Positions 1 to 7,379 are shown, numbered from the stretch's first letter. The stretch is DNA of 21,179 bases from Oscillospiraceae bacterium (GCA_017399325.1 JAFQDY010000102.1:1-21179); one strand, 5' to 3'. The notes: a model not told the origin generated them from the letters alone. Numbers and translations are program-made.

Positions 1-524
1 ATCCATTCTTTGTACAGCCAATGCTCCGGCCCTTCCGGATTGCAGTTAAACCACAATTTTGACCCTTCCACCGAGCATCTGGCGCAGGCCTGCTCTGCAA
101 AGGAGCGGGGCAACAACGCCGCCTCGTCCAGCAGCACCCCCGCCAGGGTCACGCCCTGCACCAACTTGTAGGCACTCTCATCTTGTCCGCCAAACAAATA
201 ATAGGTGTTGCAGCATCCTCCCGGACCGGTTACCACCAATTTATTTTCGCTGCGCACTTCCCGAAAGGAAAACACATCAGGCAGCCAACTGTAAAGGTTG
301 TCTACAATATTACGGCGCAGCGCGCCGATGGTCCTGCCGCACAGACCAAAGCATTTCCCCTCAAACCGGGTCATACTCCACAAGAAAAATCCCGTCGCCA
401 TACTCAATGTCTTTCCCGAACGGATCGCGCCATCGCAAAGGATCCCGTCAAGCCCCCGCAGTTTGGGCCGATTCCACCATGTCATCGCCAGTATCTGCCG
501 CTTACTGAATTTCTGATACATCAT
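1..524 (-). CDS. Phage terminase large subunit, N-terminal part (runs off left edge)
   Basis: This is the ATPase motor that packages phage DNA into proheads. The frame is open from the ATG at 524 to the window edge, giving 174 residues of a protein usually 400 or more long, so the C-terminal nuclease domain is outside the window. A Walker A motif GAIRSGKT lies at residues 32-39, a Walker B segment VLLDEA at 130-135, and NCNPEGP at 160-166 fits the coupling motif of PBSX/Terminase_3-type large subunits. A GGAGGTGG ribosome site at about 531-538 sits 6 bases before the ATG at 524; a second ATG follows at 521. The start overlaps the upstream small-terminase-like gene by 23 bases, as is usual in packaging modules. 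Whether it belongs to a live prophage or a remnant cannot be told from here. Confidence 0.85.
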   Translation of the reverse strand, partial: MMYQKFSKRQILAMTWWNRPKLRGLDGILCDGAIRSGKTLSMATGFFLWSMTRFEGKCFGLCGRTIGALRRNIVDNLYSWLPDVFSFREVRSENKLVVTGPGGCCNTYYLFGGQDESAYKLVQGVTLAGVLLDEAALLPRSFAEQACARCSVEGSKLWFNCNPEGPEHWLYKEW

Positions 525-846
525 GGATATCCACCTCCTGCCGGGTCGACTGAATAATTGCCTCCAGTAGATTGTTTTCCTCTGTTTGTTCCTGCGCGCC
601 TTTTCCCTCGAACAGGCCAAAGTGTTTTCCCAACAATTCCAGCGCTTTCATTTTGTCGTAGAACTTCACCTTGATGCCGGCACTGGTTTTCTCGATGGAC
701 GCCACTGCCGCCCGGTCAAGGGGTTTTAAGTTTTCCTTCAGGCTCACTTCCCCGTTTTCAACCATCAGATAATCCGGCGCTCTGGCAAAACCGATGGCGG
801 CCAGTTCTTTCATCACCCGTTCTGCAGAGAGTTTCTTTCCTGTCAT
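502..846 (-). CDS. Terminase small subunit-like protein, lacking the usual N-terminal HTH half
   Basis: The 114-residue product resembles the C-terminal half of Terminase_2/XtmA-type small subunits. It has an LSAERVMKELAAIGFA segment near the N-terminus and a VKFYDKMKALELLGKHFG segment in the middle, both typical of that family. Small subunits normally begin with a DNA-binding helix-turn-helix of 50-70 residues, which is absent here. The start is uncertain. ATG 846 has a GGAGGAG site 14 bases away (861-867) and a weak GGGG nearer. An upstream in-frame ATG at 873 directly follows the T-run of a terminator hairpin and has no ribosome site. The frame stays open further upstream, to a stop near 950, but without another ATG, GTG or TTG. 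The gene overlaps the large terminase, which supports the assignment. It may be a truncated remnant or a naturally short form. Confidence 0.7.
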   Translation of the reverse strand: MTGKKLSAERVMKELAAIGFARAPDYLMVENGEVSLKENLKPLDRAAVASIEKTSAGIKVKFYDKMKALELLGKHFGLFEGKGAQEQTEENNLLEAIIQSTRQEVDIHDVSEIQ

Positions 847-873
847 AATTGCCCCAGCATCTCCTCCTTCCAT

Positions 874-912
874 AAAAAACAGAGCGCAAGACGGATCGTT
901 CTTACGCTCTGT
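874..912 (-). terminator. Bidirectional terminator hairpin between the flavoprotein operon and the terminase genes
   Basis: A 13-bp inverted repeat pairs 879-891 with 900-912 (one mismatch that is a G-U pair in one orientation), with an 8-base loop. On the minus strand it is followed by a run of T (878-874). On the plus strand a run of five T follows at 914-918. It can end transcription of the DUF1667 operon arriving from the right. Confidence 0.75.
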
Positions 913-942
913 GTTTTTCAGTTTTCTACTTTCGGCATTATC

Positions 943-948
943 ATTATA
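943..948 (-). promoter_or_regulatory. Extended -10 promoter element (TGATATAAT) upstream of the terminase hairpin
   Basis: On the minus strand the sequence reads TGATATAAT, a perfect TATAAT with the TGn extension. No good -35 hexamer is present at 16-18 bases. Transcription would start near 936 and run straight into the hairpin at 879-912, giving either a short terminated RNA or an attenuated leader for the terminase gene. This is sequence inspection only. Confidence 0.4.
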
Positions 949-989
949 TCACAGGTTTTGGGGAAAATCTTCCCAACATTTTACCAACC

Positions 990-1346
990 TTACAAATCGA
1001 TTTTCACACTTTTGGTGGCAATAATGTCCACACCTGTCCCTAAAACATCCCGCAAAATCACACTTTTTGCCGAAATTGGGGCTTTCAATTTTATGCCTGC
1101 CAATGCTTCCATACAATCAAGCAAAAGGTGTTTGGGAATGGGCGCGGCGGTCTTGACGGAAAGGGGTGTCCGGCTGCCCTCCACGGGAATGACCGCCGTA
1201 ACCATACGCATAGGCGCAACGCACTCCTGCCGGGCATAGGTGTCACCCCGCTTGCAGGCGTTGCCCGCCACTTCCTTCACTTCGCCGCCTTCTACCTTTA
1301 CCTTTAACCGGCAGCCCACCGGACAGTTGATGCAAATAATTTCCAT
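990..1346 (-). CDS. DUF1667 cysteine-rich protein, partner of GlpA-type oxidoreductases
   Basis: This 118-residue protein has the DUF1667 layout. It starts with a CINCPVGC cluster (Cys5, Cys8, Cys12), then a GNACKRG motif (Cys31) and Cys42, followed by a PLSVKT segment and a C-terminal GTGVDIIATK segment. The family is regularly encoded next to FAD-dependent glycerol-3-phosphate dehydrogenase-like genes in Clostridia and Thermotoga. The clustered cysteines suggest a metal or iron-sulfur site and an electron-transfer role, which is inference. The ATG at 1346 lies one base after the stop of the upstream flavoprotein gene, so the two are almost certainly translationally coupled. It is the last gene of the operon. 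The terminator at 879-912 lies about 80 bases beyond its stop. Confidence 0.85.
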   Translation of the reverse strand: MEIICINCPVGCRLKVKVEGGEVKEVAGNACKRGDTYARQECVAPMRMVTAVIPVEGSRTPLSVKTAAPIPKHLLLDCMEALAGIKLKAPISAKSVILRDVLGTGVDIIATKSVKIDL

Positions 1347-1347
1347 A

Positions 1348-2598
1348 TCACTGTCCTCCTTCCACGCTGACAGTTAAGTCGCCGGAAAGACCGGCCACCA
1401 CATCTTCCGGCAGTTTTACCACAACCATTTCACCGGGGGTAAAAATGGGCGCTTTCTTTCGCGCGACGATGTTGTCGCCGCATTTCACCACACACACGGC
1501 GTTGCGATAGACGCCTGCCGGCCGGAACATCAGTTCCACCGCCCTGCCTGCACCTGCGCAGATCCGCTGGGGCACAACGCCGCGAACGCCCTGTCCGTCC
1601 AGCACCGCCACCGTTTCGCCAACTGCAAATTCACCCTTCGCAAACTGCGCCGCACTGAGGCCTGCCTTGAAAGATTCGTTGGACACGTGGTCCACCAGAT
1701 CGTGAACGTGCAGCACATTGCCGCAGGCAAAAATGCCCGGCACATTGGTCTGCAGCGTGTCGTCCACCTCTGCACCGCTTGTGACCGCAGAAAGGTTTAC
1801 ACCCGCGCCCACAGACAGTTCATTTTCCGGGATCAGACCCACAGACAGTAGCAGCGTGTCGCAATCAAACTCCATTTCCGTTCCGGGAACGGGTTTGCGG
1901 TTTGCATCCACTTGCGCCACCGTTACGCCGGTAAGTTTCTCTTTGCCGTGAATGTCCACCACCGTGTGGGATAAGTAAAGGGGAATGTCGTAATCTTCCA
2001 AACATTGGACAATGTTCCGGTTCAGGCCCGAAGAATAAGGCATCAGTTCCACACAGGCCAACACCTTTGCTCCCTGTAAAGTCATACGGCGGGCCATGAT
2101 CAGACCAATATCACCGCTGCCTAAGATCACACAGCGCTTGCCGGGCATATAGCCCATCAAATTCACCAGTTTCTGGGCAGTACCTGCCGAGTAAATGCCT
2201 GCGCAGCGTGTGCCGGGCGTACCCAAAGCGCCTCTGGGGCGCTCTCTGCAACCCATTGCCAGCACGATGGCCTTGGCGTGGATCTCCTGAAACCCATGTT
2301 CCCGGCTGACACAAGTGACCACCTTGTCCTCGGAAACGGACAAAACCGTGGTGTCGCATTGAATGGTGATTCCCAGTTCTTCTGCCCTGTCAATATCCTT
2401 TTGGGCATACTCCGGGCCTGTCAATTCTTCACCGAACCGGTGCAGACCAAAGCCGTTGTGGATACACTGCTTCAAAATACCGCCGGGCGCAGACTCCCGT
2501 TCCAATACCAAAAGATTGTGGATCCCATCCTCTTTGGCCGCAATGGCCGCCGCCAAACCGGCAGGACCTGCGCCAATTACCAATACGTCCACATTCAT
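1348..2598 (-). CDS. FAD/NAD(P)-binding pyridine nucleotide-disulfide oxidoreductase-type protein (GlpB-position partner)
   Basis: The product is a 416-residue flavoprotein. An N-terminal FAD dinucleotide fold shows GAGPAGLAAAIAA near residues 8-20. A second Rossmann fold, CVILGSGDIGLIMA, lies in the middle, and a late FACGNVLHVHDLV segment matches the second FAD-contact motif of the pyridine nucleotide-disulfide oxidoreductase superfamily. The family occurs next to GlpA-like dehydrogenases and DUF1667 proteins and probably passes electrons from the dehydrogenase flavin to NAD(P) or another acceptor; the exact acceptor is not known from sequence. The start ATG at 2598 has a strong AAGGAGG site and overlaps the glpA-like stop by 4 bases (ATGA). 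A C-terminal beta-rich domain of about 90 residues follows the flavin domains. Confidence 0.82.
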   Translation of the reverse strand: MNVDVLVIGAGPAGLAAAIAAKEDGIHNLLVLERESAPGGILKQCIHNGFGLHRFGEELTGPEYAQKDIDRAEELGITIQCDTTVLSVSEDKVVTCVSREHGFQEIHAKAIVLAMGCRERPRGALGTPGTRCAGIYSAGTAQKLVNLMGYMPGKRCVILGSGDIGLIMARRMTLQGAKVLACVELMPYSSGLNRNIVQCLEDYDIPLYLSHTVVDIHGKEKLTGVTVAQVDANRKPVPGTEMEFDCDTLLLSVGLIPENELSVGAGVNLSAVTSGAEVDDTLQTNVPGIFACGNVLHVHDLVDHVSNESFKAGLSAAQFAKGEFAVGETVAVLDGQGVRGVVPQRICAGAGRAVELMFRPAGVYRNAVCVVKCGDNIVARKKAPIFTPGEMVVVKLPEDVVAGLSGDLTVSVEGGQ

Positions 2599-4034
2599 TT
2601 TTGTTCCTCCTTTTCGCCAACGCGACCCGAAAGCAAATAACTCTCACCGCCGCACTTGGTGACTTCGGTCATAGGAATTCCCAGTTCTTCCGCCAGAATC
2701 TCCATCACCCGGGGACTGCAGAAACCGCCCTGGCAGCGACCCATACCGCTGCGGGTGCGCCGCTTGACGCCGTCCACGGTGGTTGCGCCCACAGGTCTGC
2801 GAATGGCCTCCCGAATTTCTGCCTCAGTAACCACTTCGCACCGGCAAACCAAATTGCCGTACAGCGGATTTTCTGCCACTGCTTTCGCCCTTTCTGCATC
2901 GGTCATATGGCTAAAGGGCTTGCTCCGCTTGGGCGCCGGCACGATCTCACCCTTTGCCTGCAAATTCTGCTCCGCGGCAATTTGCGCGCCCAACATCTCT
3001 GCAATGGCAGGGGCAGAGGACAGACCGGGACTTTCGATACCCACCGTTTCATAGGCGTTTTCCGCCACTTTACCGATGATAAAATCACCGTCCTGTTCGT
3101 GGGCGCGGATTCCGGAGAAATTGGTGATCGCGCCCCGAATGGTGGCCTGGGGCCAAGTCAGACGGCATTTGTCCATAACGAATGCCAAACCCTCTGCGGT
3201 GGTGGACACATCCTTTTCATCGGGAATATCCTCCGCAGACGGGCCAAGCAGCAAGTTGCCGTGAACTGTGGGGCTGACCAGTACGCCCTTGCCCATTTTG
3301 GTAGGGCATTGGAACATAGTCATATGGAAAGGTAAATTGGCCATTCTGTCCATCAAATAATACTGTCCCCGACGGGGGATCACCGTCTTTTTGTCATCGC
3401 TCATCATATTGTGGATCTTTGCAGAACTGATACCTGCGCAATTCACCAGAATCTCGCAGGTGTAAATATTCTTGTCAGTAGTCACCTGCCACAGACCGCC
3501 TGTGCGGGCAACCGATGCCACTTCTTCGCCCAGCAGAAATTCCGCGCCGTTCACCGCCGCGTGGTCGGCCAGCGCAAATGTCAGTTCGTAGGGGCTGGTC
3601 AGACCGGAAGTGGGCGCATACAGAGCGCATTCCACCGCCGGATTGGTGTTGGGTTCTAACTCCAAAACCTGATCCCGTTCCAACAGGCGCACTTCTACGC
3701 CATTTTGTACACCCTGCTCCACCAGATTCAAAAGCGTCCTGCGATCTTCTTCATCAAAACCGATGACCAAAGCCCCCGGCTGGGAATAAGGCACACCCAA
3801 TTCCTCGCAAAGTCCGGGGAACATATTGGCGCCCCGCACATTGAGTTTTGCCTTCAGTGTGCCGGGTTTGGCATCAAATCCCGCGTGGACGATACCGCTG
3901 TTGGCCTTGGAAGCCCCTTCTGCCACATCGTAACCCCGATCCAGCACCGCAAGGCTGCCCTCGTAGCGACTCAGCACCCGGGCCAATGCGCAACCTGTCA
4001 CGCCTGCGCCGATAATCATCATATTGTAATGCAT
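2595..4034 (-). CDS. glpA: FAD-dependent glycerol-3-phosphate dehydrogenase-like protein (GlpA family) with C-terminal BFD-type [2Fe-2S] domain
   Basis: The 479-residue protein begins with an FAD Rossmann motif GAGVTGCALA (residues 9-18) and has a DAO-fold catalytic body. A C-terminal domain has cysteines at about 397, 399, 434 and 439 in the pattern CRCE...CQGGFC, the BFD-like [2Fe-2S] ligand set of GlpA-type and related dehydrogenases. GlpA enzymes oxidise sn-glycerol-3-phosphate to dihydroxyacetone phosphate under anaerobic conditions. L-2-hydroxyglutarate oxidase-like enzymes share this architecture, so the substrate is inferred from the three-gene context, not proven. No glycerol kinase or facilitator gene is nearby. 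It is the first gene of the operon and reads from a promoter at 4117-4145. Confidence 0.8.
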   Translation of the reverse strand: MHYNMMIIGAGVTGCALARVLSRYEGSLAVLDRGYDVAEGASKANSGIVHAGFDAKPGTLKAKLNVRGANMFPGLCEELGVPYSQPGALVIGFDEEDRRTLLNLVEQGVQNGVEVRLLERDQVLELEPNTNPAVECALYAPTSGLTSPYELTFALADHAAVNGAEFLLGEEVASVARTGGLWQVTTDKNIYTCEILVNCAGISSAKIHNMMSDDKKTVIPRRGQYYLMDRMANLPFHMTMFQCPTKMGKGVLVSPTVHGNLLLGPSAEDIPDEKDVSTTAEGLAFVMDKCRLTWPQATIRGAITNFSGIRAHEQDGDFIIGKVAENAYETVGIESPGLSSAPAIAEMLGAQIAAEQNLQAKGEIVPAPKRSKPFSHMTDAERAKAVAENPLYGNLVCRCEVVTEAEIREAIRRPVGATTVDGVKRRTRSGMGRCQGGFCSPRVMEILAEELGIPMTEVTKCGGESYLLSGRVGEKEEQK

Positions 4035-4116
4035 ATCGTCAGTCCTCTCTTAACGGAATCCTTTTGAAAAACATCTGTTATTTACGTTTTGATTCCTCGC
4101 ATACTCTTTCATTATA

Positions 4117-4145
4117 AATATAGCACATAATTCGCGCTTTTTCAA
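4117..4145 (-). promoter_or_regulatory. Promoter for the glpA-like operon
   Basis: On the minus strand TTGAAA (4145-4140) is followed after 17 bases by TATATT (4122-4117). A TATAAT also overlaps just downstream. The predicted RNA starts roughly 75 bases before the ATG at 4034. It lies back to back with the his promoter. I see no obvious operator dyad on this side. Confidence 0.6.
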
Positions 4146-4186
4146 CGGCACTTCGCCCAAAAGTATCAATCTGGCCCAAATCGGTA

Positions 4187-4215
4187 TTGACTTTAGTTAA
4201 GTAAAGTGTTATCAT
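4187..4215 (+). promoter_or_regulatory. Promoter of the yerC/hisR-his operon
   Basis: TTGACT (4187-4192) is separated by exactly 17 bases from TATCAT (4210-4215), a strong vegetative-type promoter. Transcription would start near 4222, about 25 bases before the ATG at 4247. The leader is too short for a T-box or a leader-peptide attenuator, so control is expected at initiation through the dyads at 4190-4228. Confidence 0.75.
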
Positions 4216-4228
4216 AGTAAAGTACTTT
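4190..4228 (+). promoter_or_regulatory. Putative HisR (TrpR-family) operator pair overlapping the his promoter
   Basis: Site 1, ACTTTAGTTAAGTAAAGT (4190-4207), is a dyad with perfect ACTTTA/TAAAGT arms and covers the end of the -35 and the spacer. Site 2 contains the perfect palindrome AAAGTACTTT (4219-4228) at the predicted transcription start. The octamer AGTAAAGT occurs in both sites (4200-4207 and 4216-4223), 16 bases apart. The first gene downstream encodes a TrpR-family protein, so autoregulation is the simple reading. The site 1 centre AGTTAA also recalls the core of the enterobacterial TrpR operator. The dyads are seen directly; the binding protein is inferred. Confidence 0.65.
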
Positions 4229-4246
4229 CTGAAAGAGGTGGCAACT

Positions 4247-4543
4247 ATGCAAAAAATCCATTGTGAATCGGTAGATAGATTGTTTCAGACCATTCTGAAT
4301 CTGCAATCAATCGAAGAATGTTATGCCTATTTTGAAGATCTTTGCACCATAAAAGAGATTTTGGATATGTCCCAGCGGCTGGACACGGCAGTGCTTCTGT
4401 CCCAAGGCCTGAGTTATCAAAAAATTGCCGAGCAAGTGGCAGTCAGCAGCGCCACCATCGGTCGTGTCAGCAAATGCCTGAACTACGGCAGCGGCGGTTA
4501 CCAGACGGCGATCAGCCGACTTTCTGTATCGGAGGAATCGTGA
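4247..4543 (+). CDS. TrpR-related YerC/HisR-type transcriptional repressor
   Basis: This 98-residue protein of the YerC/YecD branch of the TrpR family probably represses the histidine operon behind it. An all-helical N-terminal part is followed by the DNA-reading helix-turn-helix at about residues 55-77 (LSYQKIAEQVAVSSATIGRV). TrpR-family regulators named HisR have been assigned to histidine genes in Gram-positive bacteria by comparative genomics. The start is the ATG at 4247, with an AGAGGTGG ribosome site 5 bases before it; an in-frame GTG at 4238 lies within that site and is unlikely. Its stop overlaps the next ATG by one base (TGATG), so it is the first cistron of the his operon. The co-repressor, presumably histidine, is inference. 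Confidence 0.85.
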   Translation: MQKIHCESVDRLFQTILNLQSIEECYAYFEDLCTIKEILDMSQRLDTAVLLSQGLSYQKIAEQVAVSSATIGRVSKCLNYGSGGYQTAISRLSVSEES

Positions 4544-6099
4544 TGGATCTGTCCCTTAGTTTTCAGGAAAAGGTCATTTTCGGCCTGCGGGCCCTTTACC
4601 GCAGTTACGGCTATAGCCAGTATAAAATGAGCAAATTCGAAGAATATGACCTATATGCCAACAACAAAGATTTTCTCATCTCCGACAGTGTTATCACCTT
4701 CACCGACACCAACGGCAAACTTATGGCGCTGAAGCCCGATGTGACATTGTCCATCATCAAGAATATCAAAGACCCCGGCGACGGCGTGCAAAAACTGTTT
4801 TATAACGAAAACGTCTATCGCATTTCCAAGGGCAACCAAAGTTACAAGGAAATTATGCAAGTGGGTCTGGAGTGTATCGGCCACATTGGCGCAGACGACA
4901 TCCGGCAAGTCATGGTGCTTGCCGCAAAAAGTCTGAAAAACATCTCCGATACCTGCGTGCTGAATGTTACCAACCTGGATCTGGTGTCTGCCCTGCTGGA
5001 CGACGCAGATCTGACCGGCACGCAGAAAACCGCCGCTGTTAAATGCGTGGAAGAAAAGAACATTGCCGGTCTTAAGAAACTGGACCTTCCCGAAAAAACC
5101 CTGACGGCCCTCACCCTTTTGATCGGTGCGGCCGGTCCTGCGGCGCAGGTTCTGCCCCAGTTGACCGACGGGCTGAAGGACCTGTGCGATGTGACCCCCT
5201 TGCAAGTATTATCCCAGTTGATTGCATCTATGGAAGACCCCGAAGTGCGGGATATGGTGCAGGTGGACTTCTCCGTTGTCAGCGACACCAACTATTACAA
5301 CGGCATCATCTTCAAAGGCTTTGTGGAGGGCGTTCCCTCTGCGGTCCTGTCCGGCGGTCAGTACGATAAACTGATGAAGAAAATGAAGCACAGCAGCAAG
5401 GCCGTAGGCTTTGCGGTGTATCTGGATATGCTGGATATGGCGACCACCGCCCCCAAGGAAGAAGAAACCGTCCTCAATGTGGCCCTTCCCAAAGGCCGTC
5501 TGGGCGAAAAAGTGTACGCCATGTTCGAAAAGGCCGGATTCCCCTGCCCCTCCATCAAAGAAAACAGCCGCAAACTGATCTTTGAAAACACCCAGGCGGG
5601 CGTTCGCTACTTCTGGGTCAAGCCCTCGGATGTGGCCATTTATGTGCAGCGGGGCGCAGCGGACATTGGCGTTGCTGGCAAAGATATTTTGCTGGAGTAT
5701 AAGCCCGAAGTCTACGAACTTCTGGACCTGGACATCGGCAAATGCCGTATGGCGGTGGCCGCAAAGAAAGGCTTCTGCGATGACACCGACCGCACACTGC
5801 GGGTGGCAACCAAGTTTTCAAGCATCGCCCGGCAGCACTACCTGTCCAAAGGCCGGGACATCGACATTATCCACTTGAACGGTTCTATCGAGATCGCCCC
5901 CATTTTGGGTCTTTCCGATGTGATCGTGGACATTGTGGAAACCGGCACCACCTTAAAAGAAAACGATCTGGAAGTGATCGAAACCATTGTACCCATCAGC
6001 GCCAGACTGATCGCCAACAAGGCAAGTTATCAGTTCAAGAGCAGTAAGATCGTTCGGCTTATGGAGCAAATAGCCGCACAGATGGAGGAATCCAAATGA
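4543..6099 (+). CDS. hisZG: HisZ-HisG fusion: ATP phosphoribosyltransferase regulatory plus catalytic subunits
   Basis: A single 518-residue frame combines two proteins that are usually separate. Residues 1 to about 297 are HisZ, a histidyl-tRNA synthetase paralogue that gives histidine feedback control, recognisable by FKGFVEGVPSAVLSGGQYDK and the preceding SDTNYYNG segment. Residues 310-518 are the short-form HisG catalytic subunit, beginning LNVALPKGRLGEKV and containing the PRPP-binding segment DIVETGTTLKEN. A charged linker of about 12 residues joins them. HisG condenses ATP with PRPP, the first committed step to histidine. The start ATG at 4543 has GGAGG 7 bases upstream and overlaps the yerC stop; the frame is open further upstream, but that part is antiphase yerC. 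I see no frameshift at the junction. The HisZ part is shorter than free-standing HisZ proteins. Confidence 0.9.
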   Translation: MDLSLSFQEKVIFGLRALYRSYGYSQYKMSKFEEYDLYANNKDFLISDSVITFTDTNGKLMALKPDVTLSIIKNIKDPGDGVQKLFYNENVYRISKGNQSYKEIMQVGLECIGHIGADDIRQVMVLAAKSLKNISDTCVLNVTNLDLVSALLDDADLTGTQKTAAVKCVEEKNIAGLKKLDLPEKTLTALTLLIGAAGPAAQVLPQLTDGLKDLCDVTPLQVLSQLIASMEDPEVRDMVQVDFSVVSDTNYYNGIIFKGFVEGVPSAVLSGGQYDKLMKKMKHSSKAVGFAVYLDMLDMATTAPKEEETVLNVALPKGRLGEKVYAMFEKAGFPCPSIKENSRKLIFENTQAGVRYFWVKPSDVAIYVQRGAADIGVAGKDILLEYKPEVYELLDLDIGKCRMAVAAKKGFCDDTDRTLRVATKFSSIARQHYLSKGRDIDIIHLNGSIEIAPILGLSDVIVDIVETGTTLKENDLEVIETIVPISARLIANKASYQFKSSKIVRLMEQIAAQMEESK

Positions 6100-7379
6100 T
6101 TAAAATCCTGAGATCCTGCGAAGTCAAACCGGAAGAGATCTTCGCCCGCGCAGAGAATTCTGTGAATGTGGAGCAAATCGTTTCCGATATCATCGCAGAT
6201 GTGAGAAATAACGGCGACAAGGCCCTTTTTGCCTATTGTGAGAAGTTCGACCGGGCAAAACTGGACGCTTTGCAGGTCACCGCAGAAGAGATCGACGCAG
6301 CCGTTGCCGCAGTAGAACCCCGCTTTTTGGAAATTCTCCGGCGGGCCGCGGCCAATATCCGCAAATTCCACTCCCAGCAAGTGCGCCGCAGTTTCATGAT
6401 CAATAACGAAACCGGCATTGTAATGGGGCAGAAGATCATTCCCATCGACCGGGCCGGTCTTTATGTGCCCGGCGGTACGGCGGCCTACCCCTCCACCGTT
6501 TTGATGGACTCGATCCCCGCCAAGATCGCCGGTTGCCGGGAAGTTGTCATGGTGACGCCCCCCTCTGCCGACGGCACCATAAACCCTGTGATTCTGGCAG
6601 CCGCCAAAATCGCCGGTATCGACAAGATCTATAAAGTGGGCGGCGCCCAAGCCATCGCCGCTTTGGCCTACGGCACGGAAAGTATTCCGAAAGTGGACAA
6701 GATTGTGGGCCCGGGTAACGCATTTGTTGCCGAGGCGAAAAAGCAGGTGTTCGGCGCAGTATCCATCGATATGATCGCCGGTCCCAGCGAGATCCTCATT
6801 GTGGCAGACGGCAAGACCAACCCCCGCCACGCCGCCGCTGACCTGCTTTCTCAGGCCGAACACGATAAACTGGCCAGCGCCGTGCTGGTTACCGATTCTA
6901 TGGAATTGGCGCAGGCGGTGCAGGCAGAGATCGAAAAACAGATCCCCGACCTGCTCCGTGCTGACATCGCCCGGGCATCTATCGACAACAACGGCAAGAT
7001 CATCGTTGCAGACACCTTGACGGACGCCATCGATATTGCCAACGAAATTGCCCCGGAACACTTGGAACTGCTTCTTGACAATCCTTTCGATTACTTAGAC
7101 AGCATCCGCCACGCAGGCTCCGTGTTTATGGGCAGAAACTGCCCCGAAGCGTTGGGCGATTATCTGGCAGGTCCTAACCACACCTTGCCCACCAGCGGCA
7201 CAGCCAAGTTCTCCAGTCCCCTTTCCGTGGACGATTTTGTAAAAAAGACCCAGTACACCTATTACACCGCAGACGCCCTGGCAAATGTTGCGGAAGATGT
7301 GGCATTCTTCGCCAAACAGGAAGGCCTGACCGCCCACGCCAAAAGCGCTGTGATCCGTACGGAGGAAATCGAACCGTGA
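6096..7379 (+). CDS. hisD: Histidinol dehydrogenase
   Basis: This NAD- and zinc-dependent enzyme oxidises L-histidinol in two steps to L-histidine, the last reactions of the pathway. The length (427) is normal. The family signature containing VGPGNAFVAEAKKQVFG is at about 204-220. Expected zinc ligands are present at Gln253, His256, Asp355 and His414, and the catalytic pair Glu321-His322 is present in APEHLEL. The ATG overlaps the hisZG stop by 4 bases (ATGA), so the gene is translationally coupled. Nothing essential appears to be missing. Confidence 0.97.
   Translation: MIKILRSCEVKPEEIFARAENSVNVEQIVSDIIADVRNNGDKALFAYCEKFDRAKLDALQVTAEEIDAAVAAVEPRFLEILRRAAANIRKFHSQQVRRSFMINNETGIVMGQKIIPIDRAGLYVPGGTAAYPSTVLMDSIPAKIAGCREVVMVTPPSADGTINPVILAAAKIAGIDKIYKVGGAQAIAALAYGTESIPKVDKIVGPGNAFVAEAKKQVFGAVSIDMIAGPSEILIVADGKTNPRHAAADLLSQAEHDKLASAVLVTDSMELAQAVQAEIEKQIPDLLRADIARASIDNNGKIIVADTLTDAIDIANEIAPEHLELLLDNPFDYLDSIRHAGSVFMGRNCPEALGDYLAGPNHTLPTSGTAKFSSPLSVDDFVKKTQYTYYTADALANVAEDVAFFAKQEGLTAHAKSAVIRTEEIEP

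Noticed and set aside
59..508. Plus-strand ORFs at the left edge
   Set aside because: The opposite strand encodes the large terminase with Walker A and B motifs; the plus-strand frames are proline/arginine-rich noise.
2601..3335. Plus-strand ORF of 244 codons opposite the glpA-like gene
   Set aside because: Opposite a gene with intact FAD and iron-sulfur motifs; no ribosome site or family features.
4216..4246. T-box or histidine leader-peptide attenuator before the his operon
   Set aside because: The predicted leader is only about 25 bases, with no hairpin and no run of histidine codons.
4238..4246. GTG at 4238 as the yerC/hisR start
   Set aside because: It falls inside the AGAGGTGG ribosome site; ATG 4247 has correct spacing.
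4342..4542. N-terminal extension of the HisZ-HisG frame by 67 codons
   Set aside because: It lies wholly inside yerC/hisR in another frame, and the extension has no HisZ similarity. The ATG at 4543 has a proper ribosome site and overlaps the yerC stop.
6030..7061. Antisense ORF of 343 codons opposite hisD
   Set aside because: Shadow frame of a highly conserved hisD; its composition (rich in G, H and D) is typical of reverse-complement reading and no family features are seen.
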